A DNA stretch of 16,837 nucleotides from a bacterium. GTDB taxonomy: Bacteria; SZUA-79; Acidulodesulfobacterales; Acidulodesulfobacteraceae. The notes beneath the pieces were generated by a model. The model did not search any database, was not told the origin of the DNA, and was given only the letters and a program-made list of their open reading frames with translations. Below are positions 6,385-14,345 of this stretch, piece after piece; the stretch's first letter is position 1; every line of letters starts with the position of its first letter. The stretch is from the NCBI GenBank assembly GCA_021800745.1, contig JAJYYS010000018.1, positions 1-16,837 of the forward strand. Direction: 5' to 3'. The translations under genes were made by a program, and so were the position numbers.

Positions 6385-6404
6385 TTCATTAAATTTTTAT
6401 GCAA
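6376..6404 (-). promoter_or_regulatory. mirror-image promoter for the ribonuclease-GGDEF operon
   Basis: On the minus strand, TTGCAT (6404-6399), a 17-nt spacer and TATAAT (6381-6376) repeat exactly the hexamers and spacing of the plus-strand promoter. The -35 box coincides with the start codon region of the DUF167 gene (ATGCAA). The transcript would start near 6369 and cross the MITE-like element before reaching the ribonuclease ATG at 6136. Confidence 0.65.
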
Positions 6405-6632
6405 AAAAAAATTTCGGTTGCCGTAAAAACAGGCTCAAAAACCGAAAGCTATGAAATACTCGGGGACGGAACGCTGAAAATTTCAATCAAAGAACGTCCG
6501 GTCGAAAACAAAGCAAACGAAGCAGTTATAAGAAAAATCGCCGAAATTTACGATAAGCCTAAAAATAAAATTACGATAAAAACCGGCTTAAAGTCCAAAA
6601 ATAAAATAATCGTCATTGACGATTGCGATTGA
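6399..6632 (+). CDS. DUF167 / YggU-family (UPF0235) protein
   Basis: A 77-residue protein with the YggU-type pattern: an opening strand (ISVAVKTGSKTES), then LKISIKERPVENKANEAVIRKIAEIYDKPKNKITIKTGLKSKNKIIVI, which holds the conserved PxxxKANxxV segment. The family has a known fold but no firmly assigned function; it is often encoded near other housekeeping genes. No Shine-Dalgarno sequence is visible before the ATG (only AT bases), so translation may be weak or depend on the unstructured AT-rich leader. It is the first gene of an efflux operon, and its TGA overlaps the likely TTG start of the TolC-like gene. Placement at the head of an RND pump operon is unusual and has no evident functional reason. 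Confidence 0.9.
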   Translation: MQKKISVAVKTGSKTESYEILGDGTLKISIKERPVENKANEAVIRKIAEIYDKPKNKITIKTGLKSKNKIIVIDDCD

Positions 6633-8077
6633 CGGGGAAAAATAGCGGCGTGGCTATAAAAATTTATATAAAAACGGTTTTTTTATTAATTATCGCAAAC
6701 TGTTTATTTAACTATTCAACCTTAATCCGATTAAATACCGTAAAAACGGCGTATGCTTTAAGCGCCGCAAGTTCACCCTCCGGTATTGCTTTGGCGGACA
6801 AAACCGAATCTTCCCCGCTTTCCGCGCCGGGTAGAATTAAAATATCTTTAGCATCGGCTATTAAAAGAGCTCTGTCGAATCAGGGAAATATTTTGAAAGC
6901 CGAGCATATAATATCCGAAAGAATGGACTTAAAAAAAGCGGCTTACGCAGGTTTACTGCCTGATATCGCCGTTAATGCCGGAGGGATATGGACAAGGACA
7001 AAAAACGGATATCCCGTGTTCGCTTCCGCCAACGGTATGAGGGAGTTAATCGGACAGGTAGGTTTAACCGTTCCGATATTCGACCCTAAAATCTACGGCG
7101 AAATTTCGCTTGCGGGAAATAATCTTAAAGTTGCGGAATACAGATTGCGCTTGGCGCGCCTTTTCACGGCCGCCCGTATAACGCAATATTTTTACGGACT
7201 GATTCTGTTAAAAGACGAAATAAAAATAGAACGAAAAGCGTTATACGGCGCTAAAAAAATTTTAACCGCCGCAAAAATAGGATATAAAGCCGGCAGTCTT
7301 CCGCGTTTCGACGTCGTTCAAACAGAGCTTATGGCGGCCGGCCTTCAAACTAATTTAGAAATTTTGAAATCCAAAGTAAAATCGTTTGAACGAATGTTTT
7401 TAATGGAGATATTTTACGGTAATGTTCATACCGCAAAACTTTTTTTGCTTATACCCGTTCCGGAATCCGCCGGTTTATACCGCCGGATTCCTCCCTTAAA
7501 TAACCTGATTTCAAAGGCTGTAAAAAAACAACCCTTAATTAAAATCGCACGGGCGGAAATTGAATCCGCAAAGGCATCCGTTTCAATAAGTAAAGCTGGA
7601 AAACTTCCGAGTATTCAGGGCGGCGGCGCATACGGAGAGGACACCGTAAATTCTTTCGACGCCCCGGATCTGGGGTGGCAGTTTTTTGTTATACTGAACA
7701 TTCCTATTTATAATTTTGGACTCCATAAAGATTATATCGATGCGGCGAATGAAAGGCTTATGGCGCTAAAATCAGCCGAATCCGCCGTTAAATTGTCCGT
7801 AAAAAAAAGGCTGACAATTGATTACGGCAGAGCGGCAGCCTCAAAAAAGAAAATTTACGGGGCAAAAATTTTAGTCAAAAAATCGTATGAGGCTTTTAAG
7901 ATGACGAAAGAAGGTTATTTGGCAGGAGCTTTTAACGCTCTTGAACTGCAGGAAGCGCAGAATAACTGGATAAAATCGCGCTTGGAACTCGCCAAAGCCA
8001 TAAACGAGTTTTATTTGGCAATTTCTCAGCTGGATATAGATATGGGGATAATCCCATCCGGAGATGGAAAACTATGA
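6629..8077 (+). CDS. TolC-family outer-membrane efflux channel
   Basis: About 482 residues. This is the outer-membrane/periplasmic tunnel of a tripartite pump, expected to work as a trimer with the adaptor and permease encoded next. A signal peptide is evident: a basic start, the hydrophobic run TVFLLIIANCLF, and a likely cleavage near AYALSA. The mature part shows the two structural repeats of the family, each with long helices and a beta segment: QVGLTVPIFDP in the first half and GWQFFVILNIPIYNFG in the second. The family's C-terminal helix (GYLAGAFNALELQEAQNNW) is also present. Start choice is open: the TTG at 6629 gives the same 4-nt TTGA overlap seen at another junction of this operon, a TTG at 6623 is in frame, and a GTG at 6650 has GGGGA 11 nt upstream. 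The stop overlaps the adaptor's ATG (ATGA). Confidence 0.93.
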   Translation: MTGKNSGVAIKIYIKTVFLLIIANCLFNYSTLIRLNTVKTAYALSAASSPSGIALADKTESSPLSAPGRIKISLASAIKRALSNQGNILKAEHIISERMDLKKAAYAGLLPDIAVNAGGIWTRTKNGYPVFASANGMRELIGQVGLTVPIFDPKIYGEISLAGNNLKVAEYRLRLARLFTAARITQYFYGLILLKDEIKIERKALYGAKKILTAAKIGYKAGSLPRFDVVQTELMAAGLQTNLEILKSKVKSFERMFLMEIFYGNVHTAKLFLLIPVPESAGLYRRIPPLNNLISKAVKKQPLIKIARAEIESAKASVSISKAGKLPSIQGGGAYGEDTVNSFDAPDLGWQFFVILNIPIYNFGLHKDYIDAANERLMALKSAESAVKLSVKKRLTIDYGRAAASKKKIYGAKILVKKSYEAFKMTKEGYLAGAFNALELQEAQNNWIKSRLELAKAINEFYLAISQLDIDMGIIPSGDGKL

Positions 8078-9063
8078 AAAATGAAATTTTAATCTTGTCT
8101 TTGTGCCTTGTTTGCGTCATTAGCATGCCGTCATCCGCCTTTGCCGGTTCCGCAATGCCGGTAAAAGCCGTCTATGCGAAAAAAACGACAGCGGTAAAAA
8201 ATATTACGTCGCCAGGAAAAGTTCACAGCAACGGCAGACAGATTTTTACGGCTCCCTTTACCGGAAGGCTGATAGAATCCTTTCCTTTCCCAAAATCCGT
8301 AACCGCCGGAACGGTTATCGCAAGAGTCGTAAGTCCCGGCTTATACGCAAAAATTATTTCGGCGCGGGCTGCGGTAAAATACGCAAAGATAAAGTTTAAA
8401 AGAGAAAAACTTCTATTTCATTACGGAGTTGCGGCAAAAAAAACGCTGGAGCAGGCTGCTTTAAATCTGTCCAATGCGCATTCCTCTCTTCACGCTCTTG
8501 AGTCCCTTGACCGCGAAGGCATCCTTATTTCACGTTTCAAAGGAACCGTGCATTATCTTACCGCCGACGGCTCAATAGTTGCAGCGGCTGGCCCGGTTGC
8601 CGTGTTAAACGGCAAAGGTTTGCCGTGGATAAAAACATATGTAACGCCCTCTCAGAGTTTTAATCTTTACGGCAATATGCGAGTCGGAATAAAAAAAGGG
8701 CGCATTGAGGAAACCGGCAGGATAATTTCAATCGGCGGCAATGCAGCCCATAACGGTCTTGTGCCGGTTTATATAAACCTGCCCGAAAATTCACGTTTAT
8801 TCCCCGGCGAATGGGTTAAACTGCGTTTTGCGGAACCTTCCGCCGCCGCCTTTTCTTTGCCTGAAAGAGCGGTTGTTATGCTTAAAGGTAAGACTTTCGT
8901 ATTTGCCGTAATAAATAACAAAGCGCAAGCAATTTTAATAAAAGTAATAGGACGGAAAGACGGAAAGATATACGTTGAAGGAGATATTAACGCGGGCGAA
9001 CCCGTAATAATATATCCCGTTACGCGCCTTATATCCGGCATCGCCGTGGAGATAAAACATTGA
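8074..9063 (+). CDS. RND periplasmic adaptor (HlyD/CusB-like membrane fusion protein)
   Basis: A 329-residue periplasmic adaptor linking the RND permease to the TolC-like channel. The signal peptide is residues 1-24, cleaved after SSAFA. The lipoyl-like halves are at about 52-90 (IFTAPFTGRLIESFPFPKSVTAGTVIARV) and 148-180 (ILISRFKGTVHYLTADGSIV). They surround a short alpha-hairpin at about 92-145. A beta-barrel follows at about 185-255 and the membrane-proximal domain at 262-325. It is shorter than classical CusB-type adaptors and has no N-terminal metal-binding extension and no methionine cluster. It overlaps the upstream gene by ATGA and the downstream gene by TTGA, so the three are translationally coupled. 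Confidence 0.9.
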   Translation: MKNEILILSLCLVCVISMPSSAFAGSAMPVKAVYAKKTTAVKNITSPGKVHSNGRQIFTAPFTGRLIESFPFPKSVTAGTVIARVVSPGLYAKIISARAAVKYAKIKFKREKLLFHYGVAAKKTLEQAALNLSNAHSSLHALESLDREGILISRFKGTVHYLTADGSIVAAAGPVAVLNGKGLPWIKTYVTPSQSFNLYGNMRVGIKKGRIEETGRIISIGGNAAHNGLVPVYINLPENSRLFPGEWVKLRFAEPSAAAFSLPERAVVMLKGKTFVFAVINNKAQAILIKVIGRKDGKIYVEGDINAGEPVIIYPVTRLISGIAVEIKH

Positions 9064-12000
9064 AAAGATATCTTAATTTTCTTTTAAAAAATAAATTTTC
9101 GATAATTCTTCTATCTTTAATGATTATCGGCATCGGTTGGTTTTATGCGCGCAATATGCCGGAGAGCATTTTCCCCGATGTCAATTTTCCAAGGATTTCC
9201 GTTTTAGTCCACAGCGGCAGACTTCCCGTAAAATTTATGTTAGTGCAGGCGACTAAGCCTCTTGAAGCCGCGGCGGAAGGAGAACCCGGCGTCCGCCTCG
9301 TCCGCTCCCAAACCGGCAACGGCATATCTAAAATTACCGTTTATTTTGAATCTAACATAAAACCGCACATAGCCTATTTAATGCTTGAGTCCCGTTTAAG
9401 TCAGGTAACGCTGCCGCCCGGCAGTAAAATGACCGTCCGGCTGATGTCTCCTAACGTATATCCTTTTGCCGAATATGCCCTTGTTTCTAACCGGCAGGGT
9501 TATAACAGTTCCGATATGATGTCGGTTTTTGCCTTTAAAATCAGACCGGCTTTGCTCTCCGTTAAAGGGATTTATCAGATTGAAGGAACCGGACGCGGCT
9601 GGCCGGAGGTCGCAATAAACTTAAATCCGCTCCGCCTTGCCCAGTATCATATCAGCCCTGAAAACATAGTAAAAATACTCCGGTCGTATCAAGGACCTTT
9701 TTTTTCCGGAGTGATGGATGCATATCATAAGCAGTTCGTAGTCGCAACTACTCCGCGTCCGGCGGATACAAAAGACCTGTCCAATCTTATGATTCCGGTA
9801 AAGCATACTCTTCTGCCATTAAAAACCTTGGGCGATATAAATATAAGCCCTCCTCCTTTAATCCGCGAAGCGGCGGTAAGCGGTTACCGCCACGCCCTTA
9901 TTATCGATATTATGCCGGATTTAAATATAAATACGGTTAAAGTTGCCGGAAATATCAGCAGCCGCATCAAATTTTTAAACAACCGCCTACCGAAAGGTTT
10001 GAAAATAGTTTCCGTTTATAATACGAGCAGGCTTATCCATTCTAATCTTAAAGACGTCTGGATTGCGCTTATTCTCGGCGGTTTAATTGCGTTGTTCGTA
10101 GTATTCCTTTTTTTAAAGCGCATGGACGGCGCTCTTATAGCCCTTGCAGTGATACCCGTTTCGGTATCTTTAACCGTCGTTATTCTCAATGCTTTAGGCT
10201 TCGGTCTTAACATTATGACGCTCGGCGGATTAACCGCTTCGATAGGAGCTATGATAGACCATGCGATTGTTATCGTGGAAAGAGGTTTTCATAAAATGAA
10301 AGGAGAAACGGGCGGAAAAGCCGATGCGGATGAATCGGCCCTTGAACGTGTCGGCAAAATACTTCCGCTTATGACTGCGGCGACAATAACGTCTTCTATA
10401 GTTTTTATACCTCTTATCTTTATACACGGAACGCTCGGCATCCTTTTTAAACAAATGGCGCTTTCTATAGTCATTGCGCTGATAACGTCGCAGTTGACGG
10501 CTTTAACCCTTACGCCGATACTCACCGTAATGCTTGCAAAAAGAAAAAGCGGCGGGAGCGGCGGTAAAATTTATAAAAAAAACAGGCTTAGGAAAATTTA
10601 CGGCTATATACTCATCAAAGGTATGCGGTCGCCGCGGCTTGCGTTGCCCGTTATTCTTGCATTGATAATTGCGATTGCGCTTTCTTTATTTTATCTGAGG
10701 ACGGCCTTTCTACCGAAATGGGACGAAGGGATTTTTGTGGTCCCGTTCAGGACTCCCGTAGGAAGCAGCGTTGCCGGTACCGAAAGAACCGGAAAATATC
10801 TTATGCGCATCGCTAAAGAAAACCCGAACGTGAAAACAGTTTCCTTAGTAGTCGGCAGAAGCTTGGACAACCCCTATTCCACGCCGAATAAAGGCGATTT
10901 GACAATCGTTTTAAGAAGAAACCGCGCCGAAACTACAGAAAAAATAATGAGAGAACTTTATAATAAATTTCATAATGCGGCGCCCAACCTTATAGACCTG
11001 AATTTTCAGCAGATTATGGTAAACCGTCTCGGATTTTTATCCGGTTCGCATACGCCTTTAGAGGTTATGCTTTTCGGCAAAAGTTCCGGCGCGCTCAGAA
11101 AATACGGTAAAACTTTAGCAGGCAAATTAAGAAAAACCGGCGATTTTCAATATGTCAATTTTAAATCTCCCTCCGCGGGACCGGAAATAACTCTTACGCC
11201 GTCCAATTATGCGGCGGTTTACGGCATACCGCCTCCCGTTATAGCGGATAAAGTAAAAAGACTCCTATGGGGACAGAAAGCCGGTTTTTTGCTGTACGGC
11301 GAACAGGTACTACCCGTACGCGTCTTTCTTAAAAAGAAATCCGCCTCCTTGTCGGAGCTAAAAAATTGGCCTTTTACCCTTAAAAACGGAACGCATACGA
11401 GATTAGATTATATTTCTAAAATACGCGTCAAGAAAGCCGTTCCTTTTATAACCCACCAGAATATGGCTCCTTATGCTTATATCTTCATTCAGCCGGTTAA
11501 AGGAGAAGGGCTTTCGGCAGGCGCAGCTAAAGCGCGCTCTATTATCGATTCGATGCATCTTCCGCCGTCGGTTACCGCATCTATCGGAGGCTATTATCAT
11601 TCGCAGGTAAAGAGCTTCAAGCAGATGGCCGTTATGCTTGTCTTTGCGCTGATTCTTATTTTTGTTTTTTTCGGTTTTCAGTTCGCAAGCCAGCGCGCGG
11701 CAATCGCATCTATGATAGCTATTGCGCTGTCTGGAGCCGGAGCGCTTGCCGCTCTTTTAATAACGGGCATAGAACTCGACAGCACGGCATTTCTCGGCAT
11801 TCTTTTAGTTTTCGCTATTTCCACCAATAACGCGATTCTTATATTCGCAAGGTCGAGGCAGATCAGCGGCGCGGTTAACTCTTCTCCAAGCCCGTCGTCT
11901 GTTTTTCTTGCCGCCAGAGAACGCCTCCGCCCGATACTTATGACTATGCTTGCGGATGTTTTCGGTTTTCTGCCGCTGGCTATAGGCATAGGAAGAGGCA

Positions 12001-12122
12001 CGGACCTCCTTAAGCCCCTTTCTGTTGCGGTTATGGGAGGCTTGTTAATATCCGTTTTTATGTCCCTGTGGCTTGCTCCCGTTATATACGGCGGGCTTTT
12101 TATGAAGAAAAAATCCGCATAA
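9060..12122 (+). CDS. RND-superfamily efflux permease (CusA/AcrB-like)
   Basis: A full-length 1020-residue proton-driven inner-membrane pump with the usual plan: TM1 at about 13-30, a large periplasmic porter loop (31-325), TM2-TM6 (about 333-495), TM7 at 528-547, a second porter loop (548-850) and TM8-TM12 (855-1015). The TM4 proton-relay aspartate is D400 in SIGAMIDHAIVIVE. TM10 reads ISTNNAILIFA (920-930) with asparagine where AcrB has lysine and CusA has glutamate; this is known in other RND branches. RLRPILMT (956-962) precedes TM11. The early part (FPDVNFPRISV, GRLPVKFMLVQATKPLE) is closer to CusA-like pumps than to AcrB. The substrate is not predictable. The start is a TTG with GGAG 9 nt upstream; no in-frame ATG fits. 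It ends 42 nt before a convergent operon. Confidence 0.95.
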   Translation: MKRYLNFLLKNKFSIILLSLMIIGIGWFYARNMPESIFPDVNFPRISVLVHSGRLPVKFMLVQATKPLEAAAEGEPGVRLVRSQTGNGISKITVYFESNIKPHIAYLMLESRLSQVTLPPGSKMTVRLMSPNVYPFAEYALVSNRQGYNSSDMMSVFAFKIRPALLSVKGIYQIEGTGRGWPEVAINLNPLRLAQYHISPENIVKILRSYQGPFFSGVMDAYHKQFVVATTPRPADTKDLSNLMIPVKHTLLPLKTLGDINISPPPLIREAAVSGYRHALIIDIMPDLNINTVKVAGNISSRIKFLNNRLPKGLKIVSVYNTSRLIHSNLKDVWIALILGGLIALFVVFLFLKRMDGALIALAVIPVSVSLTVVILNALGFGLNIMTLGGLTASIGAMIDHAIVIVERGFHKMKGETGGKADADESALERVGKILPLMTAATITSSIVFIPLIFIHGTLGILFKQMALSIVIALITSQLTALTLTPILTVMLAKRKSGGSGGKIYKKNRLRKIYGYILIKGMRSPRLALPVILALIIAIALSLFYLRTAFLPKWDEGIFVVPFRTPVGSSVAGTERTGKYLMRIAKENPNVKTVSLVVGRSLDNPYSTPNKGDLTIVLRRNRAETTEKIMRELYNKFHNAAPNLIDLNFQQIMVNRLGFLSGSHTPLEVMLFGKSSGALRKYGKTLAGKLRKTGDFQYVNFKSPSAGPEITLTPSNYAAVYGIPPPVIADKVKRLLWGQKAGFLLYGEQVLPVRVFLKKKSASLSELKNWPFTLKNGTHTRLDYISKIRVKKAVPFITHQNMAPYAYIFIQPVKGEGLSAGAAKARSIIDSMHLPPSVTASIGGYYHSQVKSFKQMAVMLVFALILIFVFFGFQFASQRAAIASMIAIALSGAGALAALLITGIELDSTAFLGILLVFAISTNNAILIFARSRQISGAVNSSPSPSSVFLAARERLRPILMTMLADVFGFLPLAIGIGRGTDLLKPLSVAVMGGLLISVFMSLWLAPVIYGGLFMKKKSA

Positions 12123-12138
12123 TTCCGAAAATTTATTA

Positions 12139-12155
12139 GCCTTAAAACTTAAGGC
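12139..12155. terminator. bidirectional terminator hairpin between convergent genes
   Basis: GCCTTAA-AAC-TTAAGGC forms a perfect 7-bp stem with a 3-nt loop midway between the stop of the RND gene (12122) and the stop of the DUF5714-type gene (12165). The flanks are A/T-rich on both sides (TTATTTT on the plus strand, TAATAAATTTT on the minus strand), so it could serve both operons. Confidence 0.6.
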
Positions 12156-12164
12156 GCGTTATTT

Positions 12165-13043
12165 TCAGCAGGGGGCGGGAGATATATCATTATTGCTTTC
12201 AAGGCTGAATTTATCGAGCTTCAAATTTATTTCAATAGCCGTATCTTTCAAACTTTCTTTTAACTTTTCGACGTTAACGATATAAGAAACGGCATAGTAA
12301 GGACATTTTTCCCGCATGCACCCATGTGGATGCAGTTCCTTGAAATTGCATGTTATATCTACGTCGTTATCTATTAAAAGAAAATTAAAATCTTCGTAAA
12401 GGCTTGCGGAGATTATCTCAAGCGCCTTAAAAAGATAAGCTTTACAGCAGGAAGGCCCGGTTAAATCAAACACGGCTTTGGAAAGAAGAGCCGTAATCTT
12501 CATGGTTATTTTTTGTTCTTTATCCTTGCCGCAGACAGAACCGGTTAAAATTGAATATATGATACCGCCCGCAGGAACTATGCCGCAAACCCCGCTCAAG
12601 CCGCAGTAGCCGCCTACCGCCTGCTTCGAGAGCCTGTAAAACGATTCTTCGATATCGGCTCCGGAAATATGTATATACCCCCTGTTTTTTAACGAAGCTA
12701 AAACCGCCCCCGTTAAAATATAAGCATGATGGCATCCTAACATAGGCACCGTTACGTTTGGGTTATTCAAAATATCGAATGTAATTTCGAAAGGGTTTTT
12801 GCCGCCGGTTGATAATATAAAATCTTTTATATAATTGAAGGAAGACAGGTTATGGCAGTCGTCGCAGACGTAATGAGACCTATCCGACGAACAAACGATA
12901 CTCCCCTTTTCTTTTTTGCCGCAATAAAAACAGGTCAATTCAAAGGCGGACGACAGATATTCAAGGGGATGTCCGCATATTAAGCAATTAGATTTATGTT
13001 CCCGTTCCTGTTCGGCACGAGAACCGCCGGGCTTATTAGACAT
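12165..13043 (-). CDS. DUF5714-type cysteine-rich protein of unknown function
   Basis: A 292-residue soluble protein with 17 cysteines. The amino third looks like a zinc-ribbon set: CLIC (20-23), CFYC (38-41), C51 and HYVCDDCH (58-64). The rest carries MLGCHHAY (101-108), GGYCGLSGVCGIVPAGG (144-160), GPSCCKAYLF (197-206), and HPHGCMREKCPYY (238-250). These pairs could bind zinc, iron-sulfur or another thiophilic metal. I recognise the pattern (MP..CHH, GYCG..G.CG, G..CCK) as that of DUF5714 proteins, for which I know no experimentally proven activity; the match is by eye. It is the last gene of an operon with a TauE/SafE permease and a CX5C protein, starting 10 nt after the latter. Its ribosome binding site is weak (GAGAAA), so coupling to the upstream gene is likely. 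Confidence 0.8.
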   Translation of the reverse strand: MSNKPGGSRAEQEREHKSNCLICGHPLEYLSSAFELTCFYCGKKEKGSIVCSSDRSHYVCDDCHNLSSFNYIKDFILSTGGKNPFEITFDILNNPNVTVPMLGCHHAYILTGAVLASLKNRGYIHISGADIEESFYRLSKQAVGGYCGLSGVCGIVPAGGIIYSILTGSVCGKDKEQKITMKITALLSKAVFDLTGPSCCKAYLFKALEIISASLYEDFNFLLIDNDVDITCNFKELHPHGCMREKCPYYAVSYIVNVEKLKESLKDTAIEINLKLDKFSLESNNDISPAPC

Positions 13044-13053
13044 TTTATTTTTC

Positions 13054-13374
13054 TCAACTTATACACTTTTCTATTATCTCGTCGAAAGCGGAAACATCCG
13101 GGTTAACGCCTTCATAGGCAACGGCTCCGGCTTCCTTTAAGGCTGTTATAAAATCTTCGCCGGAAACATAAACGGTATTTGACGGCTCTATGACCCTGCC
13201 TTTTATTATAACGCAAGGTCCGTCGGGGTCGCTTTTATCTTTATACTCGGACGGAATTATAGAAATTTTAACGTTTTTAAAAGTGGAAATGATAAGCCAG
13301 ACTACGGAAGAATACATTTTGCATCTTCCGTGGGGCGGACACTTTGTAATAATTTTTATTTCGACGGGTTCCAT
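13054..13374 (-). CDS. small CX5C thioredoxin-like protein
   Basis: A 106-residue soluble protein of probable thioredoxin-like fold. The first strand (VEIKIITKC) leads into C12-PPHGR-C18 and a helix. A second strand follows (VKISIIPSEY), then GPCVIIKGRVI (52-62), which occupies the place of the cis-proline strand and carries C54. The end is a helix containing FITALKEAG and a fourth cysteine, C104. The spacing between the first two cysteines is five residues instead of the standard two, so a classical thioredoxin disulfide is doubtful; metal or sulfur transfer is equally possible. GGAGG lies 6 nt before the ATG. It sits between the permease gene (43 nt upstream) and the DUF5714-type gene (10 nt downstream). 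The fold call is inference; the gene itself is clear. Confidence 0.75.
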   Translation of the reverse strand: MEPVEIKIITKCPPHGRCKMYSSVVWLIISTFKNVKISIIPSEYKDKSDPDGPCVIIKGRVIEPSNTVYVSGEDFITALKEAGAVAYEGVNPDVSAFDEIIEKCIS

Positions 13375-13417
13375 TTTTTTCCTCCATTTAATTAATTATT
13401 CAATAATCAAGATTTAA

Positions 13418-14323
13418 TTACGGTTTAAACACGTAAAATACGCCTACAAAAACTAACAGGACCATTAGAACATATTTTAACATTTTTTCGTTTAAATGCC
13501 GTGAAATTTTTGGACCCAATATCGAACCTGCTATAACGCCGACTAAGGTCGCCGACAGGATAGGAACGATTACCGGCACCCCCATTCTTATATAATTCGA
13601 CACGCTGGTTAAAGACGAAATTAAAACCACCAGAATGCTTATACCGGCCGCTAAAAAAACCGGAATACCTACAACGTCCGTCAGAAACGGAACAATCAAA
13701 AATCCGCCTCCTACGCCAAAAATGGACGATATCGTCGCTATTGCAAACCCTGCTATAAATAAAACGACCGGCGGGACGGAGTAATCCCTGTCCGCACATC
13801 TGAAATCGATTTTCTTAACGGAAAGTTTTACTATCGAAGGATTACCGCGTTTACCGCCTTCCCCTGCAGGGACGGCATCCGCTCCGCCTTCTTTTTTACT
13901 CTGCTCAGGTTTTTTCTTTCTCTGTTTTAAAATATTGTAAACCATTAAAGAGACGACTAAAAATGTCAGATACCCGAAGAGATATTTAAACGATTTAAGT
14001 TCAGAAAGATAGCTCTTGGAAAACCATGAGCCGAATAAAGCGCCCAGAATAGCGCCTGCGGCTATAATAAAGCCGATATAAAACAGAATGCTTTTTATCT
14101 GTTTGACCCTGTCCTGCCTTAAATAAATAGGAAGGGCGATAAGCGGCGAGACGATAATAAGAATCTGGCTCATTACCTTTACCGAATTGGCGGCATGAAT
14201 ATCTAAAACGGTAATAAATCCGAAACTTGCAAGGATTCCTCCGGCGGCTCCTACCGTGGAAAATACGAATCCGGTAAACAACGCCCATATAAAACCGGAA
14301 ATATAATAAATTAATGCTCCCAT
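13418..14323 (-). CDS. TauE/SafE-family membrane permease
   Basis: A 301-residue inner-membrane protein with the duplicated half-repeat of the TauE/SafE (DUF81) family. Members move sulfite, sulfonates, sulfoacetate or other small anions. The first half has GFVFSTVGAAGGILASFGFI (19-38) and the second has SSIFGVGGGFLIVPFLTDVVGIP (199-221), the paired glycine-rich signatures. Between them is a hydrophilic, highly charged cytoplasmic linker (about 133-182) that is longer than usual. Four hydrophobic segments lie in each half. GGAGG 8 nt upstream sets the start. It is the first gene of the operon with the CX5C protein and the DUF5714-type protein. This suggests transport of a sulfur- or metal-linked anion handled by those thiol proteins, but direction and substrate are not known. 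Confidence 0.92.
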   Translation of the reverse strand: MGALIYYISGFIWALFTGFVFSTVGAAGGILASFGFITVLDIHAANSVKVMSQILIIVSPLIALPIYLRQDRVKQIKSILFYIGFIIAAGAILGALFGSWFSKSYLSELKSFKYLFGYLTFLVVSLMVYNILKQRKKKPEQSKKEGGADAVPAGEGGKRGNPSIVKLSVKKIDFRCADRDYSVPPVVLFIAGFAIATISSIFGVGGGFLIVPFLTDVVGIPVFLAAGISILVVLISSLTSVSNYIRMGVPVIVPILSATLVGVIAGSILGPKISRHLNEKMLKYVLMVLLVFVGVFYVFKP

Positions 14324-14345
14324 AAGCTATTCCTCCGTTTAATGC

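Noticed and set aside
6166..6404. CRISPR-like or attachment-site interpretation of the repeats between the ribonuclease and DUF167 genes
   Set aside because: The repeats are inverted rather than regularly spaced direct copies, with no cas genes, integrase or tRNA nearby.
11678..12001. 107-codon open frame antisense to the RND permease gene
   Set aside because: Lies entirely inside a well-supported pump gene, has no ribosome binding site or recognisable motif, and reads as a reverse-strand shadow.
13190..13417. 75-codon plus-strand open frame opposite the CX5C protein gene
   Set aside because: Antisense shadow; the minus-strand gene has a good ribosome binding site and operon context.
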